20,109 nucleotides of DNA from Clostridiales bacterium UBA7011 (GCA_002449635.1 DJXF01000109.1:1-20109); one strand, 5' to 3'; counted from the stretch's first letter, positions 6,961-14,193 are shown. Notes: a model not told the origin generated them from the letters alone. A program made the numbers and translations.

Positions 6961-8113
6961 TGCAGATGTAATCATTATCGGCGGCGGTATTATCGGCAGC
7001 TCTGTCGCATGGCAGCTGCAAAAGCTTGGGAAACAGGTGCTTGTTCTGGAGCGGAAGGATGTCGCATCCGGTGCAGCCGGTGCAACAGACGGTGTTGTCG
7101 GCTATCACACCAAAAAGCCGGGACAGCAGATGGATCTTGCCGTTCAGTCGATTGCAATGTTTCGCACTCTCGGCGAAGAGCTGGGGGAAGAGATCGAATA
7201 CGGCCTGGAAGCAGGCGGTATGCAGCCGGTCGAGGATAAAATGCAATGGGATATCCTCAGTGAGATTGTTGCGGAGCAGTGCAGGAGCGGGGTCGATATC
7301 CGGATGATTTCCCGTGACGAAGCATGTGCCATTGAACCGCAGTTGTCTCATGATATTTACGGTGCGCTCTACTCCCCCACGGGCGGTAAAATCAATCCGC
7401 TCAAGCTGACGATGGCGTATGCGCACGCGGCCAAACGTCTGGGTGCGAAGTATCAGACCGAGACGGAAATTACCGGCTTTCTCCTCGCGGACGGCGCTGT
7501 CAAGGGCGTACATACGGACAAAGGCGATTACTATGCGGATGTCATTGTCAACGCCTGCGGCGCGTGGGCAGGCAGAGTGGCGCAGCTCGCAGGACTCGAT
7601 CTTCCCATCAAGCCGCGCAAAGGTCAACTTGCCGTCACGGAACCGGTCGGGCCTTTTATGACAGCCACTCTGCAGTGCGCGCGATATAATGTGGTCAAAT
7701 TCCGGCCGGAAGCGATCACAGATGAAACCGTGCTTCGCCTGGGCTCCTCGCTTTCGATTGAACAGCAGGAAAACGGCGGCATGATTATCGGCGGCACACG
7801 CGAATTTGTCGGCTTTGAGGAACAAAACACCTTTGAGGCGATTGAAGTTATGATGAAACGAGCCGCCCGCTTCTTCCCTGCACTCAAGGACGTGAGTGTC
7901 ATCCGGTTTTTCTCCGGCTTCCGCCCGTTTACACCCGACGGTATGCCGCTGCTGGGACCGGTGAAGACGCTTCCCGGCTTCTATATGGCCGCAGGACATG
8001 AGGGCGACGGTATTGCGCTGTCTGCGATTACCGGCAAGTTGGTTGCGGAACAGATTGTGTTCGGGCAAAGCTCCTATCCGATTGACGCGTTCAGCCCGAA
8101 TCGCTTTTTATAA
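6953..8113 (+). CDS. FAD-dependent D-amino acid/amine dehydrogenase (DAO family)
   Basis: 386-residue flavoenzyme of the DAO superfamily (DadA, glycine oxidase, HcnC, sarcosine oxidase beta). The N-terminal Rossmann motif GGGIIG is at residues 10-15, followed by LERKDVASGAAGATDGVVG, where FAD phosphates and the flavin bind. The C-terminal GFRPFTPDGMPLLGP and AAGHEGDGIALS segments are the family's flavin-contact block. It is presumably the catalytic beta subunit that oxidises an amino or imino acid to the imine, passing electrons to the preceding iron-sulfur proteins rather than to oxygen. The ATG at 6953 is chosen over an in-frame ATG 21 nt upstream because GGAGGG (6940-6945) lies 7 nt before it. 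The substrate is not readable from sequence. Confidence 0.9.
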   Translation: MRDADVIIIGGGIIGSSVAWQLQKLGKQVLVLERKDVASGAAGATDGVVGYHTKKPGQQMDLAVQSIAMFRTLGEELGEEIEYGLEAGGMQPVEDKMQWDILSEIVAEQCRSGVDIRMISRDEACAIEPQLSHDIYGALYSPTGGKINPLKLTMAYAHAAKRLGAKYQTETEITGFLLADGAVKGVHTDKGDYYADVIVNACGAWAGRVAQLAGLDLPIKPRKGQLAVTEPVGPFMTATLQCARYNVVKFRPEAITDETVLRLGSSLSIEQQENGGMIIGGTREFVGFEEQNTFEAIEVMMKRAARFFPALKDVSVIRFFSGFRPFTPDGMPLLGPVKTLPGFYMAAGHEGDGIALSAITGKLVAEQIVFGQSSYPIDAFSPNRFL

Positions 8114-8139
8114 GGAAATGCTACGGAAGGGAAAAAGAT

Positions 8140-9561
8140 ATGATAAAAGTAATCATCCCTATGGCGGTACTGCTCATCGTTGTACTGGTCAAAAAACTGC
8201 CGTATGTCGGCGGAAAAATCAACATTGCTCTGGTCATCACCGGTGCACTCACCCTGCTGCTCGGCGGTCTGTTTAATCCCGGACAATGGGTTGCCGCATG
8301 GATCGACGGTCTCAACCGTCTTTCCTGGATTATTGCGTTGTCGATTGTCGGCAGTTTGTTTGCCGAAATTTCCATGCGTCTGGGCACCATTGACACCATC
8401 ATCGGTGCACTGACTGCGAAATTCGGCCGTCACCCCCGCGCTCTGATTGTCTGTATTCTGTTTGCGCTGACACTCGCCGGTTCTCTGTTGGGGGATGCGA
8501 TCGCCGCTGCAACGGTCATCGGTATGCTGACCATCGGCATTCTGGCTTCGATGAATATTTCATTTGAAAAGATCAGTGCAATTATCGTCATGGGCGCATG
8601 TGTCGGCTCGATTATGCCCCCGATGACACAGGCACTCGCACTGGCATCTTCGCTTGTCGGCGCAGATGCGGACTCGGTCATCAATATCGGCTATATTACC
8701 GTACCGATTATCTTTGTTGTTGTCGCCGTTTACAGTGCCGTCTTCCTCGTGAAAAAGGAAAATGTACCGGGCGCAAACGGTGAAATCGAAATCAAATTTG
8801 CAGATCGCACCGCCGGACAAATCCTGAAGGAAAACTGGAAGTCACTGATTCCTCTGTTTTTCCTCATTATCGTTGTTCTGCTGCGTACCGTTGAAATTCC
8901 GTTTGTCTCGGTTGATCTCGGTCCGACCGTTCTGCAGAGCATCAATTTCCTGACATTTGCAGATGGCACCAGCATGAGCCTGTTTGACTGGCTGAGCGGC
9001 GTATCTATTCTGAACGGTCTGACAAACGGCATTGTTCTCTCTATTATCTGTGCAATCTGTGTTGCGTTCTTCTTCCCTGCTGTCAATCAAAATGCGGGCA
9101 GTATTGTGCATGAAAGCTTCTCTAAGGTCAAGACGACTGTTATTTTGCAGATTTGCTGTGCCTTTATGCTGGGCAGCTTCTATGCGGCAGGCTCAATTGA
9201 CGCGGTGTCTGCATTTGCTCAGGGGCTGAACGGCAACGTTCTGAAAATCGGCGGTGCCCTGTGCATGATTCTTCTGGGCATGCTGACCGGTTCGCAGTCC
9301 ACAACGCAGAATGTTGTATTCTCGTTCTTTGGTCCGGCACTGGTTGCCTATGGCCTGAATCCGACACTGGTCGGTGTTGCAGGCGCACATCTCGCCTCTG
9401 CGGGTCAGGGTCTGCCGCCGGCTGACCTGACAACCTTTGTCGTCGTAGGAATTGTTTCCTCCCAGTTCGGCAAAAAGGTCGATCCGCTCAAATCGATGTT
9501 TTATTCGATGCCGATGTGCATTTGCATGGCAATCATCGGTATGTTCTTCCTGTATATCTGA
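8140..9561 (+). CDS. TRAP large-permease (DctM)-like / ion transporter superfamily permease
   Basis: 473-residue polytopic membrane protein with roughly twelve hydrophobic segments. The block AGSLLGDAIAAATVIG (about residues 113-128) and the following GACVGSIMPPMTQAL mirror the paired DctM signatures (GSAVADAAALG and IGPIIPPS) of TRAP-transporter large subunits and related secondary carriers. No periplasmic binding protein (DctP) or small permease (DctQ) gene is beside it, so it may work alone as an ion-coupled carrier. GGAAGGG precedes the start, 26 nt after the dehydrogenase. Its place between dehydrogenase and racemase suggests it imports their substrate. Confidence 0.72.
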   Translation: MIKVIIPMAVLLIVVLVKKLPYVGGKINIALVITGALTLLLGGLFNPGQWVAAWIDGLNRLSWIIALSIVGSLFAEISMRLGTIDTIIGALTAKFGRHPRALIVCILFALTLAGSLLGDAIAAATVIGMLTIGILASMNISFEKISAIIVMGACVGSIMPPMTQALALASSLVGADADSVINIGYITVPIIFVVVAVYSAVFLVKKENVPGANGEIEIKFADRTAGQILKENWKSLIPLFFLIIVVLLRTVEIPFVSVDLGPTVLQSINFLTFADGTSMSLFDWLSGVSILNGLTNGIVLSIICAICVAFFFPAVNQNAGSIVHESFSKVKTTVILQICCAFMLGSFYAAGSIDAVSAFAQGLNGNVLKIGGALCMILLGMLTGSQSTTQNVVFSFFGPALVAYGLNPTLVGVAGAHLASAGQGLPPADLTTFVVVGIVSSQFGKKVDPLKSMFYSMPMCICMAIIGMFFLYI

Positions 9562-9567
9562 TTTGCA

Positions 9568-10263
9568 ATGAAACACGAACTCGGTATTTTGATGCTTGAC
9601 ACCCGATTTCCCCGCATTCCGGGGGATGTCGGGAATGAAAACAGCTTCTCCTTCCCCATTCGCCGCCATATTGTTCTCGGAGCGAGCACGCGTCGTGTGG
9701 TTCTGGAGAATGATTCCAGTCTTCTTGAGCCGTTTCTCGCAGGCGCACAAGAGCTGGAGGCGCAGGGCGTTTCTGCGATTACGACAAGCTGCGGATTTCT
9801 GGCTGTCTTTCAGCAGGAGCTGGCAGCAGCAGTTTCTGTTCCTGTGTTCACCTCCGCACTCCTGCAGGCGGCACTGCTTGCTCCGATGCTCCGCAAGGGC
9901 GAAATTGTCGGCATTTTAACCGCTGACGGCCGCACACTTGGGGAACAGCATTTTTCCGGTGTGGGAATCTCCCATGTTCCCAAAATCGTTTACGGCATGG
10001 AGGGAACGTCCTTCGGGAGTGTTTTTGTCGGAGACAATCCGGTCTTGGACCGGAAAACAGCAGAGCGCGAGCTGATCGCCGTGACAAAGCGCATGGTCTC
10101 GGAGCATCCGGAGGTCGGACCCATTGTCCTGGAATGTACGAACATGCCGCCGTATGCACGCGCCGTAGCTGAGGCAGCAGACGGACGGTCGGTCTACGAC
10201 ATCACGACACTTGCAGAAACTGTGATGAGCAGTCTCAATCGCAGGGATTTTCCCGCCGAATGA
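9568..10263 (+). CDS. Aspartate/glutamate racemase-family protein
   Basis: 231-residue member of the Asp/Glu/hydantoin racemase superfamily, which inverts the alpha-carbon of amino acids without a cofactor using two cysteines. Both are present: C75 in ITTSCGFLA and C190 in VLECTNMPPYA. The N-terminus LGILMLDTRFPRIPGDVGN is typical of a poorly characterised subgroup. The superfamily also holds maleate isomerases and arylmalonate decarboxylases, but the twin cysteines favour a racemase or isomerase. It begins 6 nt after the permease stop and has no recognisable ribosome site, so translation is probably coupled to the permease. As last gene of the operon it could supply the enantiomer used by the DAO-family enzyme. 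Confidence 0.85.
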   Translation: MKHELGILMLDTRFPRIPGDVGNENSFSFPIRRHIVLGASTRRVVLENDSSLLEPFLAGAQELEAQGVSAITTSCGFLAVFQQELAAAVSVPVFTSALLQAALLAPMLRKGEIVGILTADGRTLGEQHFSGVGISHVPKIVYGMEGTSFGSVFVGDNPVLDRKTAERELIAVTKRMVSEHPEVGPIVLECTNMPPYARAVAEAADGRSVYDITTLAETVMSSLNRRDFPAE

Positions 10264-10285
10264 TGGAACTGCCGGCAATAATGAA

Positions 10286-10329
10286 AGGCCGCAAAGCGGA
10301 ATGCTCCGTTTTGCGGCCTGCTTTTGTTT
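10286..10329. terminator. Terminator of the oxidoreductase operon, possibly shared with trpS
   Basis: A 15-bp stem AGGCCGCAAAGCGGA / TCCGTTTTGCGGCCT (one G-U pair, loop ATGC) spans 10286-10319, followed by a T-rich tail on the plus strand. On the minus strand the tail TTTCATT is poorer, so termination of trpS here is less certain. Confidence 0.88.
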
Positions 10330-10346
10330 GAATTGTAATCGAGAAA

Positions 10347-11435
10347 TCAGTTCTGAGCAAATTTCTTGGACTGGCCGGCAATCAGCTCTGCATCATCAAA
10401 ATAATTGATCTGCATCGCAGCGCGCACATCATTGAGTGTCTGCTGCGCGGTCTCGCGGGCAGCTGCGCTGCCGGCACGCAGAATTTCATAAATCGCAGGA
10501 ATATCCTTCTGCAGTTCCCTGCGGCGCGCACGAATCGGCTCCAGTTCCTCCTGCAATACAGCATTCAGGAATTTCTTAACCTTGACATCTCCGAGACCGC
10601 CGCGGCGGTAGTGCGCCTTCAATTCATCCAGATTTTCGTAGTCCGGCAGATATCGTTCAAAGTGTTCCGGCCTGCTGAATGCATCCAGATAAGTAAACAC
10701 CGTGTTGCCCTCGATTTTGCCCGGGTCCTGTACACGGATGTGGTCAGGATCGGTGTACATGCTCATAATCTTTTTGCGGACTGTCTCCGGTTCATCCGAC
10801 AAATAGATACAGTTTCCAAGTGATTTGCTCATCTTTGCCTTGCCGTCCGTGCCCGGCAAACGCATACAAGCCTGATTTTCGGGCAGAAGAATCTGCGGCA
10901 TGGTCAGGGTTTCGCCATATACACTGTTAAACTTGTGGACGATTTCACGCGTTTGCTCAACCATCGGCATCTGGTCTTCACCCGCAGGAACGGTGGTAGC
11001 GCGGAATGCGGTGATATCAGATGCCTGGCTGATGGGATAGGTGAAAAATCCGACCGGAATGCTCGCCTCAAAATTGCGCATCTGGATTTCTGCCTTTACC
11101 GTCGGATTGCGCTGGAGGCGGGATACCGTGACAAGGTTCATATAATATGTCGTCAGCTCGCACAGCTGCGGCACCTGAGACTGAATAAACAGCGTTGCCT
11201 TCGCCGGATCCAGTCCGCAGGACAGATAATCGAGTGCAACTTCAATGATGTTCTGACGCACCTTTTCGGGATTGTCCGCGTTGTCGGTCAGCGCCTGTGC
11301 ATCGGCGATCATAATATAGATTTTATCGTATTCACCGGAATTCTGCAGTTCTACCCGCCGTCTGAGTGAGCCGACATAATGTCCTACATGGAGCTTTCCG
11401 GTAGGACGGTCTCCGGTCAGAATGATTTTACCCAA
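10347..11435 (-). CDS. trpS: Tryptophanyl-tRNA synthetase
   Basis: 362-residue class Ic synthetase that charges tRNA-Trp. The HIGH-equivalent HVGH lies near residues 15-18 in TGDRPTGKLHVGHYVGS, and the KMSKS loop reads DGKAKMSKSLGN. Both are hallmarks of TrpS, as is the AGEDQMPMVEQTREI segment. The start is TTG at 11433-11435, chosen because AGGAGG lies 7 nt upstream. An in-frame ATG at 11561 would add 42 residues unlike any TrpS N-terminus and lies upstream of the predicted promoter. Single-gene unit with its own promoter. No T-box was seen in its roughly 50-nt leader, unlike valS, but a compact hairpin abuts the ribosome site. Confidence 0.96.
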   Translation of the reverse strand: MGKIILTGDRPTGKLHVGHYVGSLRRRVELQNSGEYDKIYIMIADAQALTDNADNPEKVRQNIIEVALDYLSCGLDPAKATLFIQSQVPQLCELTTYYMNLVTVSRLQRNPTVKAEIQMRNFEASIPVGFFTYPISQASDITAFRATTVPAGEDQMPMVEQTREIVHKFNSVYGETLTMPQILLPENQACMRLPGTDGKAKMSKSLGNCIYLSDEPETVRKKIMSMYTDPDHIRVQDPGKIEGNTVFTYLDAFSRPEHFERYLPDYENLDELKAHYRRGGLGDVKVKKFLNAVLQEELEPIRARRRELQKDIPAIYEILRAGSAAARETAQQTLNDVRAAMQINYFDDAELIAGQSKKFAQN

Positions 11436-11452
11436 TGTACTTCCTCCTACTT

Positions 11453-11473
11453 CCGGCAGTCTGTGCCTGCCGG
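11453..11473 (-). promoter_or_regulatory. Leader hairpin directly upstream of the trpS ribosome site
   Basis: Perfect 7-bp inverted repeat CCGGCAG / CTGCCGG with a 7-nt loop, ending about 3 nt before the AGGAGG region. No T-tract follows, so it is not a terminator. It could stabilise the mRNA 5' end or modulate ribosome access. Confidence 0.55.
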
Positions 11474-11490
11474 ATGGTACTTCAACTAAT

Positions 11491-11519
11491 AATGTAATAC
11501 AAAACGGGGAAGAATTCAA
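11491..11519 (-). promoter_or_regulatory. Candidate sigma-A promoter of trpS
   Basis: On the minus strand: TTGAAT (11514-11519), 17-bp spacer, TACATT (11491-11496). It matches 5/6 at the -35 and 4/6 at the -10. It gives a leader of about 50 nt that contains the 11453-11473 hairpin. Confidence 0.6.
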
Positions 11520-11550
11520 GCTGTCTGCGGCATTCTCTTGATTTTTGCGC

Positions 11551-11597
11551 AAAAAAGACACCGCACGCGAACTCGACCTGCGGTCCGGTGCAGTGTC
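11551..11597 (-). terminator. Terminator of the DUF1540 transcript
   Basis: On the minus strand GACACTGCAC pairs with GTGCGGTGTC (one mismatch) around a loop that can form extra pairs, followed by six T residues (11551-11556). It lies just downstream of the DUF1540 stop. Confidence 0.82.
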
Positions 11598-11614
11598 AAA
11601 AACAGATTGTGAAA

Positions 11615-11785
11615 TCAGCTCATCTTAAACGATTCGCAGTCGGTGCACTTTTTCTCTGTCGGGTTCATCTCGTGTGTGCCGACCTGAATGGAATCAAGTG
11701 CGCAGTACTCCGCATCACTGCAGTGGTATGCACACTGCTGCACCGTACAGCGAATGCTCTTGTTTGCATGAGATTTGTCCATCAT
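11615..11785 (-). CDS. DUF1540 domain-containing small protein
   Basis: 56-residue cysteine-rich protein of the DUF1540 family, found mainly in Clostridia and Bacilli; its function is unknown. Six cysteines (C13, C18, C22, C28, C47, C50) are spaced as expected for a metal-binding or disulfide knot (IRCTVQQCAYHC...EYCALDSIQVG...KKCTDC). Two consecutive in-frame ATG codons start it; the first (11785) sits 8 nt after AGGAGG and is preferred. It lies 55 nt after the amidase with no terminator between, so it is probably co-transcribed with it, and a strong terminator follows. It has no signal peptide or membrane segment. Confidence 0.87.
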   Translation of the reverse strand: MMDKSHANKSIRCTVQQCAYHCSDAEYCALDSIQVGTHEMNPTEKKCTDCESFKMS

Positions 11786-11840
11786 ATCCAGGACCTCCTC
11801 TTGTTGAATTCGTCTCTAGCTTGCCCGCGCGGCACGGTTT

Positions 11841-12536
11841 TTATTCCCCCTGCGCCTGATCTTCCTTCTGGGCCTTTTGAATGGACTGTGCATCATAGGC
11901 ACCCTGCACCAGATTCAGAAAATCGTTCCATTTGTTCTGTCGAATCATCGTCTGCGGACAGATTTTTCCGGAAAAATCGCGGTGCTGCTTTACATTTTCC
12001 AAAGAGAGCTCATATTTCAGCAGGAGATATGCCGTCAGCTGCGCGGCATTGCGCATGGTGTGATCAAAATCTCCCCCCTGATTCACGCACAGCTCAATGC
12101 CGATTCCGTTTCGGTTTCCGCCCTCCTGATAGCTGTGATCGCCTGCGTGATAGCCGATTTCATTGTCCGGCAGGTGATGCCAAATTTCTGTATCATCGAC
12201 TGTATAATGCCAGCTTTTCTGTTCTTTCCAGCAATTTTCATGAATGTATTCATTGTGCGCCTTCGCAGTGGCGTGCGGACCTTTATTGTCTGTTTCATGA
12301 ATCACAATGTAATGAACCGCACGAAGCTTACCCGGCCGGGCAATGGAATCGCGCGGAATATAGTCGGTGTGTACAGTCAAACCGGCGATGGAGTCAGGTG
12401 CATCCGATTGCTCTGTCTGCGGCGGTGTACTGAAAACGGTGAACAGAACGCAGACGGACAGTGCAACACACAGCAGTGCGGCAATGAACAGCCACAGCAT
12501 CGCACCGGTTGATATTTTTTTCTTTTTTCGTGCCAC
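11841..12536 (-). CDS. Membrane-anchored N-acetylmuramoyl-L-alanine amidase (Amidase_2)
   Basis: 231-residue peptidoglycan hydrolase that cleaves the MurNAc-L-alanine bond. A basic N-terminus (ARKKKK) is followed by one hydrophobic segment (about residues 12-35), which anchors or exports it, and then the Amidase_2/PGRP domain (about 55-220). Zinc ligands are predicted as H80 (YIVIHET), H185 (KQHRDFSGKICP) and C193; E148 in GIGIELC and H110 (SWHYTVDD) are in family positions. GTG at 12536 is preferred as start, 8 nt after GGAGG (12545-12549). An in-frame GTG at 12545 overlaps that ribosome site. It follows a terminator, so it needs its own promoter; a candidate mother-cell-type one is listed. 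DUF1540 lies downstream. Confidence 0.92.
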   Translation of the reverse strand: MARKKKKISTGAMLWLFIAALLCVALSVCVLFTVFSTPPQTEQSDAPDSIAGLTVHTDYIPRDSIARPGKLRAVHYIVIHETDNKGPHATAKAHNEYIHENCWKEQKSWHYTVDDTEIWHHLPDNEIGYHAGDHSYQEGGNRNGIGIELCVNQGGDFDHTMRNAAQLTAYLLLKYELSLENVKQHRDFSGKICPQTMIRQNKWNDFLNLVQGAYDAQSIQKAQKEDQAQGE

Positions 12537-12559
12537 TCCATTCACCTCCGCTGCAACAT

Positions 12560-12588
12560 ACTGTATGTGTTTGCTGTGGAAAAAATCC
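12560..12588 (-). promoter_or_regulatory. Candidate sigma-E-like promoter of the amidase gene
   Basis: On the minus strand CATACAGT (12560-12567) matches the sporulation sigma-E -10 consensus CATACAnT in full. GGATTTT lies 14 bp upstream (12582-12588), near the -35 kmATATT. No sigma-A alternative is evident between the upstream terminator and the gene. The -10 sits inside an 11-bp palindrome (12557-12567), which could instead be an operator. Confidence 0.45.
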
Positions 12589-12614
12589 CGCCCGGAACCG
12601 CTTCCGGACGGGAT
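12580..12614 (-). terminator. Terminator of the second ligase-like gene
   Basis: On the minus strand ATCCCGTCCGGAA / TTCCGGGCGGGAT form a 13-bp stem (one G-U pair) with a GCGG loop, followed by a run of six T. It ends the transcript from 14194 before the amidase promoter. Confidence 0.93.
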
Positions 12615-12620
12615 GCCAAA

Positions 12621-14123
12621 TTATCCAGTTTTTTTCTTGCGGAAGGAAAACAGTTTCTTCTTCTTCCCGTTTTTGACGGTTTCAGGATATTTTTTGATTT
12701 TAACGAGATAATAAATCGAAGCAAGAATGAGCGACAGATAAAAAGAAGCGTTCGGTCGGCGCAGAATGCCCGCCGTGTTATAGGCATTGATGAGTGCGAG
12801 CAAAAGCGCAATACCGACTGCACCGGCATCCAGGGTGAAATATTTTCGGATGTCGCGGAGCAGTGCCCATGCAACCAGATAAAGAAAATAGGCAAGGAAT
12901 GCGAGCAGCAGCAGCAAACCAATGATACCGTACAGGTAAAAAATACCGTGAAAGTCATTTTCCGGATCGTAATTATCTGACTTGTACAGCATTTTATCGC
13001 GTTCCAGTCCAAACAGACGCGATGGAAACGGCTCCTCATCCATCAGCAGCGAGCAGAACATGATCTTACTCATGCGTGCACCGGTGATCTTGGAAACATC
13101 GGTGGAAAAGTTACATTTTTTCATCACCTTTTCGACGCCAAAGCGCTGAACCAGATTGGAGCGGTAATAGACATAGACCTGATTGAACGCACGGATGCGG
13201 TCAAGATCTGTCTCCTCGGACTTCTCTTCTTCCGTTTCAACGGTCACCCCGCGCTGCGCAGACATTGTGTTCAGAACATCCTGTTTTTCCTCCATGGTCT
13301 GTGCGTAGCTCATCTGATGCTCATACATCGGAGAAACGCGAAAACCTGCGAGACAGAAGACTGCAGCAGCAACAAGAATGCCATATTTGATCTTATCTGC
13401 CTGACCGCAGACCGCTGTGACAAAGATCAGTCCGAAGCAGGAGGCAAAGATTGCCAGATATGCCAGACGTGTTCCCAGAAAATACAGATGCGCACAGCAC
13501 AGAACAGAGATCAGTGCAAGAACCCACGGGCGCCTGGAGCGATATGCAGCGCTCATCAGCAGAGGCGCCATCATGCTGAGAATCGATGCCTGAGAATTCG
13601 TGGTGGAGAACCAGCCCAGAATACCGGACTGTGTATCCGCATAGGTGTGCGGATTGGTTTTCGTCACAACACTGAGCACGACAACAATCGTAATAATCGC
13701 AAAGGACAGAAACAAACCGACTTTCATCCAATGAAACACACGCGCATCCGTACGAAGTGCCGAAATAAAGCAAAATGTGAACAGCGGAATTTGAACCACA
13801 CGGATATAATTGGTGATATCAGCGATGGGATTGAGATATCCCGCGATTGCACAGGCCAGTATGTGCAGCAAAAGAAACGCGCCGCACACCGCTGCAAGGT
13901 ACCAGTAATATTTCCGGTCATCGGATAAAAGATAACCCGCCAGTGCCGTTGCTGCCAAAACCAGCATGCGCAGCATCAGAGACGGCGCAGAGCTCATCCC
14001 CAGACGCTCCAGCCAGAAGGACAACACATCCATCAGCGGCTGTGCGGCAAATAAAGCAAAAATACAGACAGCTAAATGCTCCTTGAGCAGAGACCTGCTT
14101 TTTTTCAATAATTGATCGGCCAT
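12621..14123 (-). CDS. O-antigen ligase/polymerase-like polytopic membrane protein (paralogue 2)
   Basis: 500-residue membrane protein with about eleven hydrophobic helices and a large external loop (about residues 270-385, acidic EETEEEKSEETD-type stretch). This architecture is typical of the Wzy/WaaL family, which polymerises or ligates surface glycans from lipid carriers. Family-like landmarks are NSQASIL at 176-182, GTRLAYLA at 217-224 and ENDFHGIF near 395. The lysine-rich C-terminus (KKKKLFSFRKKK) should be cytoplasmic. It is clearly paralogous to the gene upstream (14219-15670), with motifs at the same residue numbers. AGGAG precedes the ATG. It has its own promoter and terminator, so it is regulated apart from paralogue 1. 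The glycan substrate is unknown and no glycosyltransferases are nearby. Confidence 0.75.
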   Translation of the reverse strand: MADQLLKKSRSLLKEHLAVCIFALFAAQPLMDVLSFWLERLGMSSAPSLMLRMLVLAATALAGYLLSDDRKYYWYLAAVCGAFLLLHILACAIAGYLNPIADITNYIRVVQIPLFTFCFISALRTDARVFHWMKVGLFLSFAIITIVVVLSVVTKTNPHTYADTQSGILGWFSTTNSQASILSMMAPLLMSAAYRSRRPWVLALISVLCCAHLYFLGTRLAYLAIFASCFGLIFVTAVCGQADKIKYGILVAAAVFCLAGFRVSPMYEHQMSYAQTMEEKQDVLNTMSAQRGVTVETEEEKSEETDLDRIRAFNQVYVYYRSNLVQRFGVEKVMKKCNFSTDVSKITGARMSKIMFCSLLMDEEPFPSRLFGLERDKMLYKSDNYDPENDFHGIFYLYGIIGLLLLLAFLAYFLYLVAWALLRDIRKYFTLDAGAVGIALLLALINAYNTAGILRRPNASFYLSLILASIYYLVKIKKYPETVKNGKKKKLFSFRKKKTG

Positions 14124-14193
14124 TTCAGACTCCTAACCCCACTTCTTGAAATAGACGCAAAATTGAATAATGATTCGCATCATAACGCAACAT

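Noticed and set aside
6782..8068. 428-codon minus-strand frame opposite the DAO-family dehydrogenase
   Set aside because: Shadow frame rich in Cys, His and Arg with no recognisable domain; the plus-strand gene carries clear FAD motifs and operon overlaps.
4725..8113. Hydrogen cyanide synthase (hcnABC) as a literal annotation
   Set aside because: The resemblance is to modules shared by many amine dehydrogenases; the extra [4Fe-4S] and BFD subunits, permease and racemase argue against cyanide production.
11436..11561. ATG start at 11561 for trpS, adding 42 residues
   Set aside because: The extension is unlike TrpS N-termini, lies across the predicted promoter, and the TTG start has an ideal AGGAGG.
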